The notes beneath the pieces were generated by a model. The model did no database searches and had not been told where the DNA came from. It saw only the letters and a list, made by a program, of their open reading frames with translations. Position numbers and translations under genes: made by a program. 64,000 bases of DNA from Phytophthora colocasiae (lineage: Eukaryota > Oomycota > Peronosporomycetes > Peronosporales > Peronosporaceae), in the NCBI GenBank assembly GCA_018806915.1, contig JAGKQI010000043.1:310001-374000 (forward strand), in the 5' to 3' direction. Positions within the stretch are counted from its first letter, which is position 1. The number at the start of each line of letters is the position of its first letter. Positions 1 to 10,870 of the stretch are shown here, piece after piece.

Positions 1-2
1 CG

Positions 3-485
3 AAGCGCGAACGCGACGAGAGCCGACCACGTAGTGGGGATCGTCGTGATCGATACTACGATGAAGACTACAAGGACAACGATCGGTATCACAGGCGTGA
101 GGACCGATCTCGAGACAGATCGTCTAATCACGACCGAGAGGAGCGAGGTTACGACCGTCGAAGTGCCCGAGATCTCGACTACTACCGGGATCAGTCGTAC
201 TTCGACCGCCGTGAGCGTAAATCCGACCACAATAAACGCAACAGTCGAAGCCGATCGCGTAGTCCAAGAGACTCAAGGAGCAAGAAGAGGAAACGAAACT
301 ACAGACACTCGGACAGTCGGAGTCGCAGCTCCAGTCGCAGCCACAGTCGAGAGTACTATCGAACTGAGGACCCTTCTCCGTCCTCCAGGAGTGGACGATC
401 GAAGGCGAGCAAGTACGGCCCCAGTCGTTCTTCCAGTCATCGGGAGGAACGACCTCGCATCAAGCAGGAACGTAGCGCGGCCTAG
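3..485 (+). CDS. C-terminal part of an RS-rich (SR-type) protein, 5' end outside the window
   Basis: The frame opens at base 3 and ends at a TAG at 483-485, giving 160 residues with no start inside the window. The protein is dominated by Arg, Ser, Asp and Tyr, with early RDESRPRSGDRRDRYYDEDY-type stretches and later RSRSRSPRDSRSKKRKR and RSRSSSRSHSREYY blocks. Such RS domains are typical of nuclear splicing factors, where phosphorylated Ser-Arg repeats mediate contacts in the spliceosome. No RNA-binding domain is visible because the N-terminus is missing, so the exact family cannot be named. The tail RIKQERSAA is basic and may be a nuclear signal. The other two frames are also open for long stretches here because of the repetitive codon use, but their products are Thr/Val-rich and lack any pattern. 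Confidence 0.75.
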   Translation, partial: KRERDESRPRSGDRRDRYYDEDYKDNDRYHRREDRSRDRSSNHDREERGYDRRSARDLDYYRDQSYFDRRERKSDHNKRNSRSRSRSPRDSRSKKRKRNYRHSDSRSRSSSRSHSREYYRTEDPSPSSRSGRSKASKYGPSRSSSHREERPRIKQERSAA

Positions 486-969
486 TGGGGTGAGCTGTTG
501 TATCTGGTTAGTGCAGTTTGGTTGAGTAAAAGTGTTTCGTAGCAAGGGCTAACGTTTATTTGCTCTGTGTGAACTGTAGAGTCATGCCGGGAAGGTGATA
601 CCGAGGATTGAAATGAAAATGAGATAGCACACCTGATTCGAAAGCAGTACAACAACAGTAACGACGGGGTGCAGATGGTAGGCAGATCGGCTATACTTTT
701 TTTCATTAAGACGGAGGGAATGTGCTTCCTTTTCGTGCTTTTGTATATCTTTTTTACTCGTGCGTTGATTGTCTCTGACTGAATGCTCTTGTTTGTTTGT
801 TGCCATGCAGAAATGAGAAGTACAAGTACAAGTACAAGTACAAGTAAAATGTGGGAAAACGAATTGATAATTGTGAATTGCGTCAAGATCAACAGAGAGA
901 GATCTCGAGCACATCGACTATGCAGCAAACGAATGGTGCGCTAACACTAGCTCAGCGAGACTTTTGAGC
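486..969. other. Intergenic space between convergent genes
   Basis: This stretch separates the stop of the RS-rich gene from the stop of the SOD-like gene on the opposite strand, so it should hold both 3' untranslated regions. I see only a short hexanucleotide repeat in it. The open frames here are short, lysine- or cysteine-rich and without family features. Confidence 0.6.
818..846. repeat. Hexanucleotide microsatellite (AAGTAC)n
   Basis: Nearly five perfect copies of AAGTAC stand in a row in the intergenic space. This is a simple repeat with no sign of function. Confidence 0.85.
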
Positions 970-1737
970 TTACTTCTTGAGGTATCCACCGTACGATCCC
1001 GAAGTCGAGACGGAGCTCCAGCCCGACGTCTGTTTGCCCAATGCACAGGCAATTCGAGGTGTGACCTTGCCGCAGACAGCGTGGAGAATGATATTCCACT
1101 CGGGGGTGACTTCCTCCGGCAGTGGGTGGTTGAGGTCGACTGACTCCTCACTCACCTTGTAGTTCTCGTCCAGCTTGAAGTCTCCGAACTTGCCGCTGAG
1201 ATCCCCCTTCTCACAGATCAGTGGGTCTTCTAGGTACTCGTCCGGATTGCAGTCATACTCTGGAGTCTTGAGGAGACAGTCGTCCGTTCCGACGAACTCG
1301 GAGTTAGGACCACAGGCCTTGAGTGGGTCATAGTGGTTACCAGTGAGCTTGAGTCCGCACTCTTCGAAGGACTCGGAGTCACCCTCGTGCGGCCACTTGA
1401 CGTGGATGTGCCACTTGTACTGTGTCACGTCCTCCGTGCAGTTCCCGTCAAACGCCTTGATCTCGTTCTGGTCCACGTCACTGAAGTCCAAGTCGGACGT
1501 GACGACCACGAAGGACGAGAAGGGTCCAGCGTATTGGATGTTGATAGTACCACTCACACCTGCCGAGTACTCTGGGTCGAACGTGTACGTGTAGGCGGGT
1601 AACGCGCTTGAGTCGAAGCTGCCACTGTCGTCGTAGTCGTCCGTGTAGCTGCTGTCGCTGTAGTCGTCCACATACTCGTCGGCTCGGACTGCAAACGTCG
1701 CAAGGGTGAAGATCGCGAGGCTCTTGGCGCTGAGCAT
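970..1737 (-). CDS. Secreted copper-only Cu/Zn-superoxide-dismutase-like protein
   Basis: I take the start at 1737 (255 aa), because it begins directly with a signal peptide (MLSAKSLAIFTLATFAVRA). The open frame extends 39 codons upstream, but those residues do not look like a leader. An acidic Asp/Ser/Tyr spacer (about 20-45) precedes a Cu/Zn SOD-type fold. The copper ligands are all in place: H110 and H112 (WHIHVKW, matching GFHVH), H135 (GNHYDP, matching GPHFNP) and H219 (IILHAV). D179 in KGDLSG matches the metal-site Asp. The two other zinc histidines of classical SODs are replaced (Cys142 and Glu/Lys176-177), which is the pattern of copper-only SODs known from fungi and oomycetes. Extra cysteines (127, 154, 163, 175, 222) suggest several disulfides in an extracellular protein. 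The likely role is superoxide dismutation at the cell surface, for example against host oxidative burst. The family is clear; the activity is inferred. Confidence 0.8.
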   Translation of the reverse strand: MLSAKSLAIFTLATFAVRADEYVDDYSDSSYTDDYDDSGSFDSSALPAYTYTFDPEYSAGVSGTINIQYAGPFSSFVVVTSDLDFSDVDQNEIKAFDGNCTEDVTQYKWHIHVKWPHEGDSESFEECGLKLTGNHYDPLKACGPNSEFVGTDDCLLKTPEYDCNPDEYLEDPLICEKGDLSGKFGDFKLDENYKVSEESVDLNHPLPEEVTPEWNIILHAVCGKVTPRIACALGKQTSGWSSVSTSGSYGGYLKK

Positions 1738-1977
1738 CTTTTGAAGAGGTTGAAAGGTTGGAAGTTCTGCTTGGAGTGAAGCAAATTGAGGAATGAATGG
1801 ACGGACGCGATGTTGTGAACAAGTTTTGGTGGCCATTTTCACGGTCCGTTGCAACTCAGTGGGTAAAGATATCCTGGATGCGAATCAGGCGATACAAGCA
1901 GGATTTCCAGCTCGAGATTGAGGAGACTTAGAACTGACTGAACCCATTTGGCTCTGTTTACGATGGAGCGAGTACTG

Positions 1978-3357
1978 CTACGGAGTCATGTTGAACGTGG
2001 CTTTCCAGTCTTCCTCCACTAACAACGCACCTATTCGGTCGCAGAAGAGTTTATCTCCGATGTGGTAGGACTTGGCCATGACGTCGAGGAACTTTTGTGT
2101 CTCCTGCTTTTTATTCTCGATGCTGTCATGCAGCATTGGGATTGTCTCGAAAGACGCCTCCAGTACAGTTGAAGTGGATTGCTGGTTTGCACCTTGACGA
2201 GGTACACGTCGCAGTTTGATCCACCCTCGTTTGTGGACTTGGACACCGTTGAAAGTCACGTCTCCGACCTCTTCCACATCCCCACTACCCGTCCAGACGA
2301 TGACGGTGCTGCCGTCTCAGTCAACATATCGGCGAGCGGTGTACTTGCCGGTCACTTTCGACGTGAACCCCTCGGAATCCGTTCGTATCTTGAACGCACG
2401 AGCTATCGCACTCGTCTGACAGAAAGCAACAACCAGGTCAGCTCAGACTCTAATGTAGAGCATCAACAGTGTACACATCCGCTTCATGTCGACTCTGCAC
2501 CCCAAAGCCACAGCCGAGTACGCGTCCGCAGCCACATTCAAAGCAAACGGGAGCGTCGTACCGACCTGCATCTTCCAAATGAAGCCTGCCTTGATTCTGG
2601 GGTCCCATTTGACCAACTCTGGACCCATGGACAACCCCGATGAAAGATACAAACCTCTGCTGGGCTGTTGCATTTGCATTTGCAGTCTCAACCTCGTCAC
2701 AATGGCCAACTGATCGGCGTAAATCTCCTCCGCTGGACTCTTCTTAAAGTCCCTATCGTTGTGGCTGCTTGCTCTGCAGTCTCTCCGTTACCTCTTGCTA
2801 CAAAATACATTTACAGTTTCATTAGTCGCATGGTCAAGTTGAAGTTTCCTTTTTTAGTCCCTCCACCTGATTCTCGTCACATTTTCTGAGTAACTTCTGC
2901 AGCAAATAGCTCCACATATGGTCTGCTTCAACTGCTTTTGCTGTTGCTCGACCCGTAGTCGCTCTATTAGCTGTCTCTCAGCGATGCCATTCCAGACCGA
3001 GTTTTGGCTCGGATCAGACCTATTTCCGACCAAATTTTGTGTACTTTGCACAGATTCCAGCGACTTGGGCTCCACCTTGATGACCGCTCTTCTATTCTGC
3101 AGCTTTAGTCGCTTAATTTTAAGCTCCAGGTCACGCACTTGTTGCCTGAGAAACGGTAGTTCAATCTGAATACGTCGCACACGCTTTTTGCCGGACATTC
3201 TGGGCGGATTCGATCCCCTCAGCTGCTGAACGTCATCCCGATGCCTTAGATGGTCGACTCCATTGACGAGCGAGCCAGCCAGCGCCGCCAAAGCCTCCGA
3301 TGTCCTTGCATTTCGAGCCAGTTCTTTTGTGATTTTGTGACTGAAATAGTCCGTCAC
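1978..3357 (-). pseudogene. Decayed M96-type gene (bZIP-like coiled coil plus START-like domain) with four in-frame stops
   Basis: One continuous minus-strand frame runs from 3357 to a TAG at 1978-1980 (460 codons), interrupted only by TAA at 2854-2856, TAA at 2788-2790, TGA at 2443-2445 and TGA at 2317-2319. No frameshift is needed. The N-terminal third has the basic and leucine-spaced pattern KKRVRRIQIELPFLRQQVRD, then WNGIAERQLIERLRVEQQQK, both typical of oomycete 'M96 mating-specific' family proteins. The remainder (KSPAEEIYADQLAI, GPELVKWDPRIKAGFIW, GSTVIVWTGSGDVEEV) resembles their START-like C-terminal half. All four stops are one C-to-T change away from CAA or CGA codons. It is either a young pseudogene or, less likely, a read-through gene. 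The family call rests on pattern memory, not on a search. Confidence 0.6.
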
Positions 3358-3689
3358 AATTCCTCAGGGACTAACTTGTAGGACTAAAAATAAGATCCCA
3401 ACCTCGATTCCCGCCAAAAATCGTCTTCTCTCTCATTGGTGGAACCCAAATTATTCCCGTAATTTCATTGGTTGAAAAGCATTACACGCATTTCCCGCGT
3501 ATTTTCTGGCGCCATATTCAAAGCGGAGAGGCAGATCAGAGCACGCACCTTTTGCGCGTGCATCTCCTCGAGCATTAAGCGCAGCTCTGTACGTGACATT
3601 CCAGACGACAGAGCAAACGGTTGCACACACGTAGCCGCCAGTTGCAGCCTCGTACGCGCTCTGTGGACCGCAAGAGCTGTCCAAACGTC
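3358..3689. promoter_or_regulatory. Divergent promoter with E2F-like, CCAAT and CDE/CHR-like motifs
   Basis: This space lies between the divergent M96 relic and the CXC/F-box gene. It contains TTCCCGCCAAAAA (3408-3420) and TTTCCCGCG (3491-3499), both matching the E2F/DP consensus. Two inverted CCAAT boxes (ATTGG, 3436-3440 and 3467-3471) are present. GGCGCC (3508-3513) sits 3 nt before TTCAAA (3517-3522), the reverse complement of TTTGAA, which recalls the CDE/CHR pair of cell-cycle promoters. The motifs are seen directly; the function is inference from animal and plant systems. Confidence 0.4.
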
Positions 3690-6600
3690 ATGGACGTCTC
3701 CAGGGCGAAAGTAGCGGAAATGAAGGACTTAGCGACAGATTCACAGGCCACAGATCAAGTGCAGACAGCTACAGGTGTTCAGGAAGAGGATGAATGCCCA
3801 ATTCGCTCGGAAAAAGCGCTAGATGCGGACAAAAAACAGATTCCAGAGGAGAAAAAGCAGCTTCAAGTCGATACAACAGAGGAAACGCAGCCAGAACAGG
3901 AACCAGAGGAGAAGATTCAGACTCCAGACATAGAGGAACGGCTCAGTGTCATCTCTAGTGTCTTGTCGCCCCATGACAGTGACTTTGACTTCTTACAGAT
4001 CCACACGGACGCTGGTTTCTCGCTTCTGACACCTTCTCCTCATCGACGGGGCTTTACAGAGTCAGCTCTGGATGTGGAGATGACTACAGGACCATTGGCG
4101 TCTCCTCCCTTATCGTCTCGTGAGTCCAGTGTTGTATGTTCACCGTCTACTTTCTTTAAATCTCCATTGACGACGAGACATTCCTCAAAGAAGGAGAAAC
4201 GAGCAGCCAAGACCCCACAGAGACGCACAATTATTCCCATCAGATTGGCCACACCCAAGAGGCTACAGGAAGCAATCGATTCACTTAGTCAACAGGAGGA
4301 GCAGGTGGAAGATAAAGCAGCGATGCATGACAAGTTGAAGCTGAAGCTGCCTAAAGGTTCTCAACAGGTTTCGAGCTCTCGATCCAGGAAGACGTCAACC
4401 TCTTCTACACCTCCGAGAACGCCATCCCCTTCCACTAGGCAGAAAATGCTGTCTCGACGCCTTAAGGACGTCTTTGACCGTACAGACGAAGACGATGAAG
4501 AACGGGAAATCATTCGAGGAGCGTTGAAATCACCTGCAGTCACGGACAAACGAGCAGAAACTTCTACCCCTGCTCTTCTTGATGCAGAAGATATCCAATG
4601 TGTCCCAAGCGGATACATGCCGAGTCCGAGCGAGCACGACTCGTTTTTCTCATTCGCGAACTCGCTGTCCCCACTCATGCCGGCGGACGAATTCGACAGC
4701 AGCTTCCTGTCCGTGAAACTTTCTCCGCTTGTGTCCCTTTCCGCCTACGAAATGCCAAGATTGTACGTTCACTTCGCTTGTGGTATTACTTTCCTTTCTT
4801 ACGATGTTGTTTGTGCTTTGTACAGACTCCCACCGTTCCCAGAGCAGGAGCAGCATGCCGAACAGGTAGAAAACCCAACTGTTGACGGGACATCTTCGAC
4901 TCCCAAGACCCCAAAGAACAGGCCAAGGAGCAATCGAGGACTTTCATCAGCTGGGTCATTAACCGGCGGTATTTCTGCTCCTGGTTCTGAAAATGGGCTG
5001 GTGTCACCAAGCTTTTTCAGTGCGTTCCCAAACATCCAGGCTTCCACTAGTGCAACACCAGGGCAAGACGAGCGCTCAAAACTTGGAGGCCACAGCGTCA
5101 TGAAGATGAAGCTCCACACGTCATTCGGAGCTTCGCCATCGTTGCAAGACGCCCACCCCACTCGTGAGATGCAGGCGATCAACAACAGTTTGTAAGTGTT
5201 TCGAGCAGATTAATCTGCACGTTTGAGCTGATATTTTGTGTTCGAGCATTACAGGAAGCGGAAGAAGTACATTCGCCGACGCAAAGCTGAAGGAAAGAGC
5301 CAGCCGTCTTCCAACAATGTTCAACGGAAATTATTGCAAACTCCGGTGAAAACCACTGCTTCTCCTCGTACGACTCGGTCACCACTGCACCCTTGGAACG
5401 GACAAACACCGGATTCGAATCAATTCAAGACCCCAACATCGCGAAAGCTTGGTAGCTTCCAGATGCCAATTTCTTCGTCTCCTCCAGTAACGCGCCGACT
5501 GATTCCAGCGACGGAGCCAACACCAGCACCAGCGACACCTCTCACTAGCAGAAGGAAGCGAAAAGCCTCCCAATGCGTCTCGATGCCTTCAGCAATTGCA
5601 AATATTTCAGGCCTCAAGATGCGAAAGTCGCCTCTGGGCATTCGACAAGCAGTGGCTCTTGCCATCACACCTGCGAAGCAGATCAAGCGAGAGGTTCCTG
5701 ACGTGAGTGGGATGCTTAAAACCCCAAACGCACTCACAGCGACACTGCAGCCAGGCCCCACGGCACCACTTGGATCCGTTCTAATGGTAGTGCCGTCGCA
5801 AGTGCCCAAGAAGGCTCCGTGCAATTGTAAAAAGTCCAAGTGCCTTAAACTCTACTGCGAGTGCTTCGCTAGCGGTGGATACTGCGATGAAAGCTGCAAT
5901 TGCCTCGACTGTGCAAACACTCCTGCGACAGAGGGTGTTCGACAACAAGCGATTGCGTCACGACTGGAGAAGAATCCGAACGCTTTCAAGCCCAAAATCG
6001 GCGCCACAGCTTCGATTGTTGCTATGACTCCAGGAGGAGCTCGCCGGTTGTCTGTCGGTTCATCTGGTGGTAGACGTGCATCTCCTGAATCTTTCTTGTC
6101 GCCACCGCAGTTAAGATTCCAGCAACAACAGCTTGCGAGTGCGAGTATGATGGCTACGAAAATGCACAAGCACGGATGTCACTGTAAGAAATCGGCCTGT
6201 CAGAAGAAATACTGCGAGTGTTTCCAGGCCGGAGTACCTTGTGGAGAGAACTGCCGTTGCATTGTAAGTCGATCCACTGCTCTTTCACGATATAGTATTT
6301 ACTAACGTTTATGCTGTTATCCGTCAACAGGACTGCAAGAACCAGGCTCCGTGTGCAACCCACTCGAATGGACCTGTCACTGCTAGTTCAACTGTGGGCG
6401 GTACCCCGTCACGCATTGCGAGCGAACTCGATGAAACGTTTGTGTCTCCAGTTCTTCTAGGTGCGCGCAAACGGATGCGCATTGATCGTGAAACGTGGAA
6501 GAAGGATTTTTCGTCACCGTTTGAAGCTTCTCCAGCACGTGACCGTGAGCGTACAGAGCTGTTGCAGGCGAGACTGTGTGCGTCTAGAGGCTCAAATAGC

Positions 6601-7161
6601 TCTGGTGGAACTCCGTTATCTGTACGGGTGAGGGCTGTCCCGTTCACATCGCCGTCAACACCTCAACGGAGTCAAATTGGTGTCAAGAGGTCTCGTGGAA
6701 TGTCACCGGTCAGTGGAGAAGGTGATGAGAAGCGAGGTGGCGATGGAGCTCCCAGTACCTCAATGCTGTCGAAGGCTGATAAAACCAGCAACTGCATTGG
6801 CAGAGCTGCGCTCTCAGCTGTCATTCGATCATCCACTGGGTCTGAACGAGTCTTCGTGCTGCCATTGTTTGGATCAAGCCTCCCTCCTTTGGAGAGTGGC
6901 GTCACTGCCAAAGTCTTTGGTTTCTTGACGAACGCTGACTTGCACAACGCCAGCTTGGTGAGCCGCCTCTGGAACCAGGTCGCACTTGGAGACACCGTCT
7001 GGGACCATGCCAACTTCATCCCGACGGAGGTGAATGCTGCAGCTTCACAGAAGAAAAGGCTGGAGACTCCACTGCTCAAACTTGAGCCTAGCATCAGGAG
7101 CAAACCGATGGTGACTATCAAACATGAGCCGAACCTCGCAGTACTCTCGGCCCTTAGGTAA
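3690..7161 (+). CDS. CXC/CRC-domain (LIN54/TSO1/tesmin-like) regulator with a C-terminal F-box
   Basis: Four exons, 3690-4762, 4826-5191, 5255-6263 and 6331-7161, joined over introns of 63, 63 and 67 nt with GTACGT, GTAAGT and GTAAGT donors and TACAG, TACAG and AACAG acceptors. The frame is kept throughout, giving 1092 aa. The first half is Ser/Pro-rich with PPRTPSPS-type CDK-like sites. Two cysteine-rich CXC repeats follow: KKAPCNCKKSKCLKLYCEC with its tail, then a conserved spacer containing RLEKNPNAFKPKI, then HGCHCKKSACQKKYCECF running across the last intron into CKNQAPC. This is the CRC DNA-binding domain of MuvB/DREAM subunits, which reads CHR elements in cell-cycle genes. Near the C-terminus, LPPLESGVTAKVFGFLTNAD and the following LHNASLVSRLWNQVALGDTVW fit an F-box. 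The TAA at 7159 directly follows an AG/GTAAGT donor-like site, so a short further exon (7286-7343) is possible. Confidence 0.85.
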
Positions 7162-7346
7162 GTAGGATAGGAAGAAATGAAGATAATTATTAGCCGTGTA
7201 GTAAGTAGGATAGGAGTTGTATTAGCAAGTAACAGCGAGCATGTGACGTGCAAATTAACCGACTGCATCGTCGGGATTCTTTCAGTTTCCTTCCACTTGA
7301 GAAACCACAAAGAGATCGTGCTCACCATACAGAAAACGCTCCACGC

Positions 7347-9523
7347 TCATGGTGAAAGCTTGGGCACGCGGCGAGGGTGGTCAAGCGAGATATGCTGCAT
7401 CCGAACGGCACCCAAGATGATCTCAGGCAGCTCTTCGTCGGATTGGGCCTCGAGCAGGAATGCCATGTCAACCACTAGCGACTTGGTCACACCTTGTACC
7501 ATTCCCACGACTGTGTTGGCCACTGAGTTGGACGAAATATCGATGTCCACTTCGAAGTAGTTTTCTCCGCGGTGGTACGGACACTTGAGCTTGTTACCGA
7601 GCAGCGTCGGCTTGGACCCGACCGATTGCTTGATGATAAAGCTGCCTTCGACAACAGTGGGGATGAGTTTGAAGCGCGAGTTCCGGAACTGGTCGTCGCC
7701 GTCGAAAAAGTCGTTCAGCAGCTCCGAGAAGGGCGATCCGTCCTCGAAGACGTTGTCGCGCCTCGGCTGGAAGTAGAAGACCATGCAAATGTTCTCCGGA
7801 CTAGGGATAATCATGTTGACGACGAACGTGAACTTGGAGCTGGTGCGGCCAATGCTGTCCGGACGGGCTGAGATGTTGTATCTCTCCGCTGGACTCTCGA
7901 ACGACAACAAGTCCACGCCCATGGTGTGGAACATCGCAGGAGCCGACGGGATCTTCTTCTTGTCGTTCAGGTAGTTGTGACCTCGCACACTGAAGAGAGA
8001 AGCATCTGGCTCGGCCCACATTTTCTCCGGAAGACTCGTTTGAAGCTTCTGCACACCCAGGACTACGCCCATGGAGTCCACACTCGTACGTTGAGTGGCA
8101 ACGAAATCCTCTTGACCAGCTGCTGAGCCATCCCCTTCACCCGCAGGAGCGACCGAAACGTTCGGTGTGATGAAGTCTGTAGCGCTCATTTCATCTCGAA
8201 TGCCCACAACACTGCGCAGCATAGGCATCACCAGGTCCACATCCATGCCAAGCTGGTGGTAAATGCGCGACCAGCCGCCCGAGTCGTAGCGAAGCACGTA
8301 CGTTACCAATGTACGGATGGATCCACTTGGAACACGTTGAGGAGCGATCACAAAGCCTCCGCCCAACAAATTTGCACGGACGTAGTTGTGACGCACACGA
8401 CACTCCGGATGCTCGATGCTCTGGTACATGACAAAATACGATCCGTCCTCTTCACGTCGCCAATAACGCATGAGCACAAGATCGCGAGCTTTTTGCCACA
8501 ACGGCCACAAGTGTGTCGGTCGCTGCGTCACGTACACAATGTCCGCGTGGTCATCAAGTTGCTGAATCACCCGCATCGTGGCAGTTCCAGAGTCCCAACG
8601 CTGGAATCTCTTGGGGTTCATGATGAGTCGGAACACTTCAGTTGGAGATCCATGCACTACCTGCGAGACTCGGAAGCTAGGGATCTCAGGCGCCTGCGTT
8701 GGCGTCACGGCGATGCAGCAGACGGCAATCGCCACTAACGCAGTCATGAAGCTCAGAAGCATGTTGCTCGCGAATGAATACATGCTGCTAAAGCTCAGAG
8801 CTGCACCCACACATGCGCTGAAGATCAGTCCATTGGTCGTAGCTGCTCGTTGCGCGAACAGGTTGGCGGCGACATTGGGGCCGAGTGGACATTCCTGCAT
8901 GATACGAAGACCTCCTTCCACTCTGGCCAGCCACCAGGCCTGCTCCGCCTTGACGTTATCAGCGTCCAGATTGAAGAGAGAAACAGTGTCTTCATCCGTC
9001 TTCAACATCCTCGGGACGTGCGTGGGCGTGGGGAAGATCTCAGAGTCCGTTTTGAGCTTCTTCTGGTGCGCTACCAGCTCTCTCAACGATCGGACGGCGT
9101 TCTCCAGCGCCCGTTTCCACTCCTTGGCGTTCTCCTCACTCTTGGCTCCTAGATCCAGGAACCGGTCTTTCTTGTAGGACTTTTCTCCGCCCCCTGCATC
9201 TCCAACTGCAAAGGTGATGCGGAACATCCAAACGGGGCCGTGGTGCTTGTGTTTCTCCTCGGAATTGAACACAGGACTCACCACACAGCCATCAGTCAGA
9301 ATGTAGGTCCCTCTGGGCGCTGGATCGCCGCGTTTGCGGTAGTAGCGGAGCTGGTTGCCGTCCAAGAGGAAGTAGCGCTCCACTATATACATTGATACAA
9401 ATTTATGACACATCGATTATGAGACTTCTACGTAGAGTTTGAATACGGGAGTTGCATGGTTAGAAAGAGCGTACGCCATATGAGATTCATGTGGTCACGG
9501 CGCTTGGTGAGCCAGCCCTCCAT
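7347..9523 (-). CDS. EDR2-like lipid-binding protein (PH, START, DUF1336)
   Basis: Two exons: 9523-9475 and 9382-7347, with a 92-nt intron (donor GTACGC, acceptor TATATAG), giving 694 aa. Splicing creates the canonical PH start MEGWLTKRRDHMNLIW-LERYFLLDG. The PH domain covers about residues 1-115 and ends in a W-containing helix (NAKEWKRALENAV). A START domain follows at about 190-430 (VSQVVHGSPTEVFRLIMNPK, HADIVYVTQRPTHLWPLW). The last 200 residues match the EDR2 C-terminal domain (MGVDLLSFESPAERYNISAR, FTFVVNMIIPSP, GNKLKCPYHRGENYFEVDID). In plants EDR2 binds phosphoinositides and restrains defence-type cell death. Here it is a presumed lipid-transfer or membrane-sensing protein. Hydrophobic stretches around residues 195-250 suggest a membrane-associated segment between PH and START. 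The family assignment is firm; the role in this organism is not known. Confidence 0.88.
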
Positions 9524-9805
9524 CGTCGTAAAAGAGGTCGGCAAGTCGTAGCGGAGGTGATGGCAATGTGTCTCGACGCGGCGGATTTGCGACTGAGCAA
9601 CACAGATTATTGGACACATTGCGACATTTTTGGTCTTGAGCATAATACGCAGCTGCGATTGGCTGGATTTTGGTCTAGAAAACGGACGACGTACTCTGAT
9701 TATGACGAAGAGACACAAAATGGATCAAACTGAGTTTGTACTCACTCAATTACTGCAGATCAAAGACAACAGCAATGCACTTGCCACTCAGCCACTGCTG
9801 CCTGC

Positions 9806-10870
9806 TTAGAAGCCCATCCAGCCCGTGTACCAGCGGTTCTTGAACTTGTAGGCGTCCGTCATCTGGCGGTACATGAAGACGAAGCCCAGCGCGCAGCCAA
9901 CAATCGACAGGTAACGCACAACCGGATTGCGCACGTACAGCGCCCACTGCGACAAGAGGATCATGAAGACAGCAGCACACACGTCGTACCCACCGACAAT
10001 TAGTCCTTCGTAGACGAACTGCTGACGACCTTGAGGGTGGAAGTACTGGATGTTGCCCTTGCGGTCGGCCGTGTACGGCGGCGGGTTGCGGATGATACAG
10101 TACACCATACCAGAGACCGAGAGACCGTAGAACAGCAGTGAGACAGTCATCCAGAGCTGCTTGCGACGTAGTTTAGCCAGCACAAAGTCCAAGTGGGACA
10201 GCACCAGCTTGGCAGTGACAGCAGTGGAAGCCAGCGCCATGACGATCAGCACGTACAGGAACGTCTTCGAGCGTTGGATAACGAACTCAAAGCCTGTGCG
10301 TTGCTTGACGAAAGTGGCCATAGCTTCAGCCTCCTTGCCCTGCGAGTAGACGTTGTAGAGGTTGTGCGGCTCCACTTTAGCCTTCTTGGGCATCCTCTCC
10401 CCACTGTCAATGGAGCGATCCGGAGCCACGTACACCACATGAGGAGCAGAAGTGAACTCGTACATTCCAAATGCTTCCTGGTTGGTTTCAAAGTCCACCA
10501 CAGCGAAGAAAACCTCCAGACCATCTCTCGTGTCCACTTTCACCTGTTTCGCAGCCTCGTAACTCTCTCCAAGGGTCTCAAACTCCGGTGCAACCTGTGC
10601 ACAAGTCTCACACTTGTACTTGGCTGCAGTTGCAGTGAATAAAAGCACCAAATGGTACGGGCGATCGGGTCTCACAGCGTAACGGCCGAAGAGTTCACTG
10701 TTGAAGGGGATGACACCGTCGCGTACACGTCCCTGCAGCTGCGCCAGCTTCTCACTACCCTTGAGCGCCGAGTCCTTGGCCTTGCGGCTCTTCTTGGCCT
10801 CAATGGGGAGGCTACAGACCAGCAATAGCGTCGCTAGCAGCGCCAAGAAGCGCATCGTTCCCCTCGCCAT
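9806..10870 (-). CDS. OST3: Oligosaccharyltransferase subunit OST3/OST6 (MagT1/TUSC3 family)
   Basis: A single exon of 354 aa begins with a signal peptide (MRFLALLATLLLVCSLPIEA, starting at residue 6). The luminal thioredoxin-like domain carries the redox motif CETC (C87, C90), followed by ETLGESYEAAKQ and VVDFETNQEAFGMYEF as in OST3/6 proteins. Four hydrophobic segments follow in the second half (around 207-230, 240-265, 290-315 and 320-340), ending in RWYTGWMGF. The protein is an ER membrane subunit of the N-glycosylation complex. It helps glycosylate sites near cysteines by mixed disulfide formation. The length and four-helix layout match the family. The gene is head-to-head with the alpha-glucosidase I gene, which acts next in the same pathway, with 177 bp between the start codons. 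Confidence 0.92.
   Translation of the reverse strand: MARGTMRFLALLATLLLVCSLPIEAKKSRKAKDSALKGSEKLAQLQGRVRDGVIPFNSELFGRYAVRPDRPYHLVLLFTATAAKYKCETCAQVAPEFETLGESYEAAKQVKVDTRDGLEVFFAVVDFETNQEAFGMYEFTSAPHVVYVAPDRSIDSGERMPKKAKVEPHNLYNVYSQGKEAEAMATFVKQRTGFEFVIQRSKTFLYVLIVMALASTAVTAKLVLSHLDFVLAKLRRKQLWMTVSLLFYGLSVSGMVYCIIRNPPPYTADRKGNIQYFHPQGRQQFVYEGLIVGGYDVCAAVFMILLSQWALYVRNPVVRYLSIVGCALGFVFMYRQMTDAYKFKNRWYTGWMGF

Noticed and set aside
34..525. A 163-codon Thr/Val-rich ORF on the plus strand
   Set aside because: It is the shifted frame of the RS-rich protein, whose own frame (3-485) gives a clear SR-repeat pattern.
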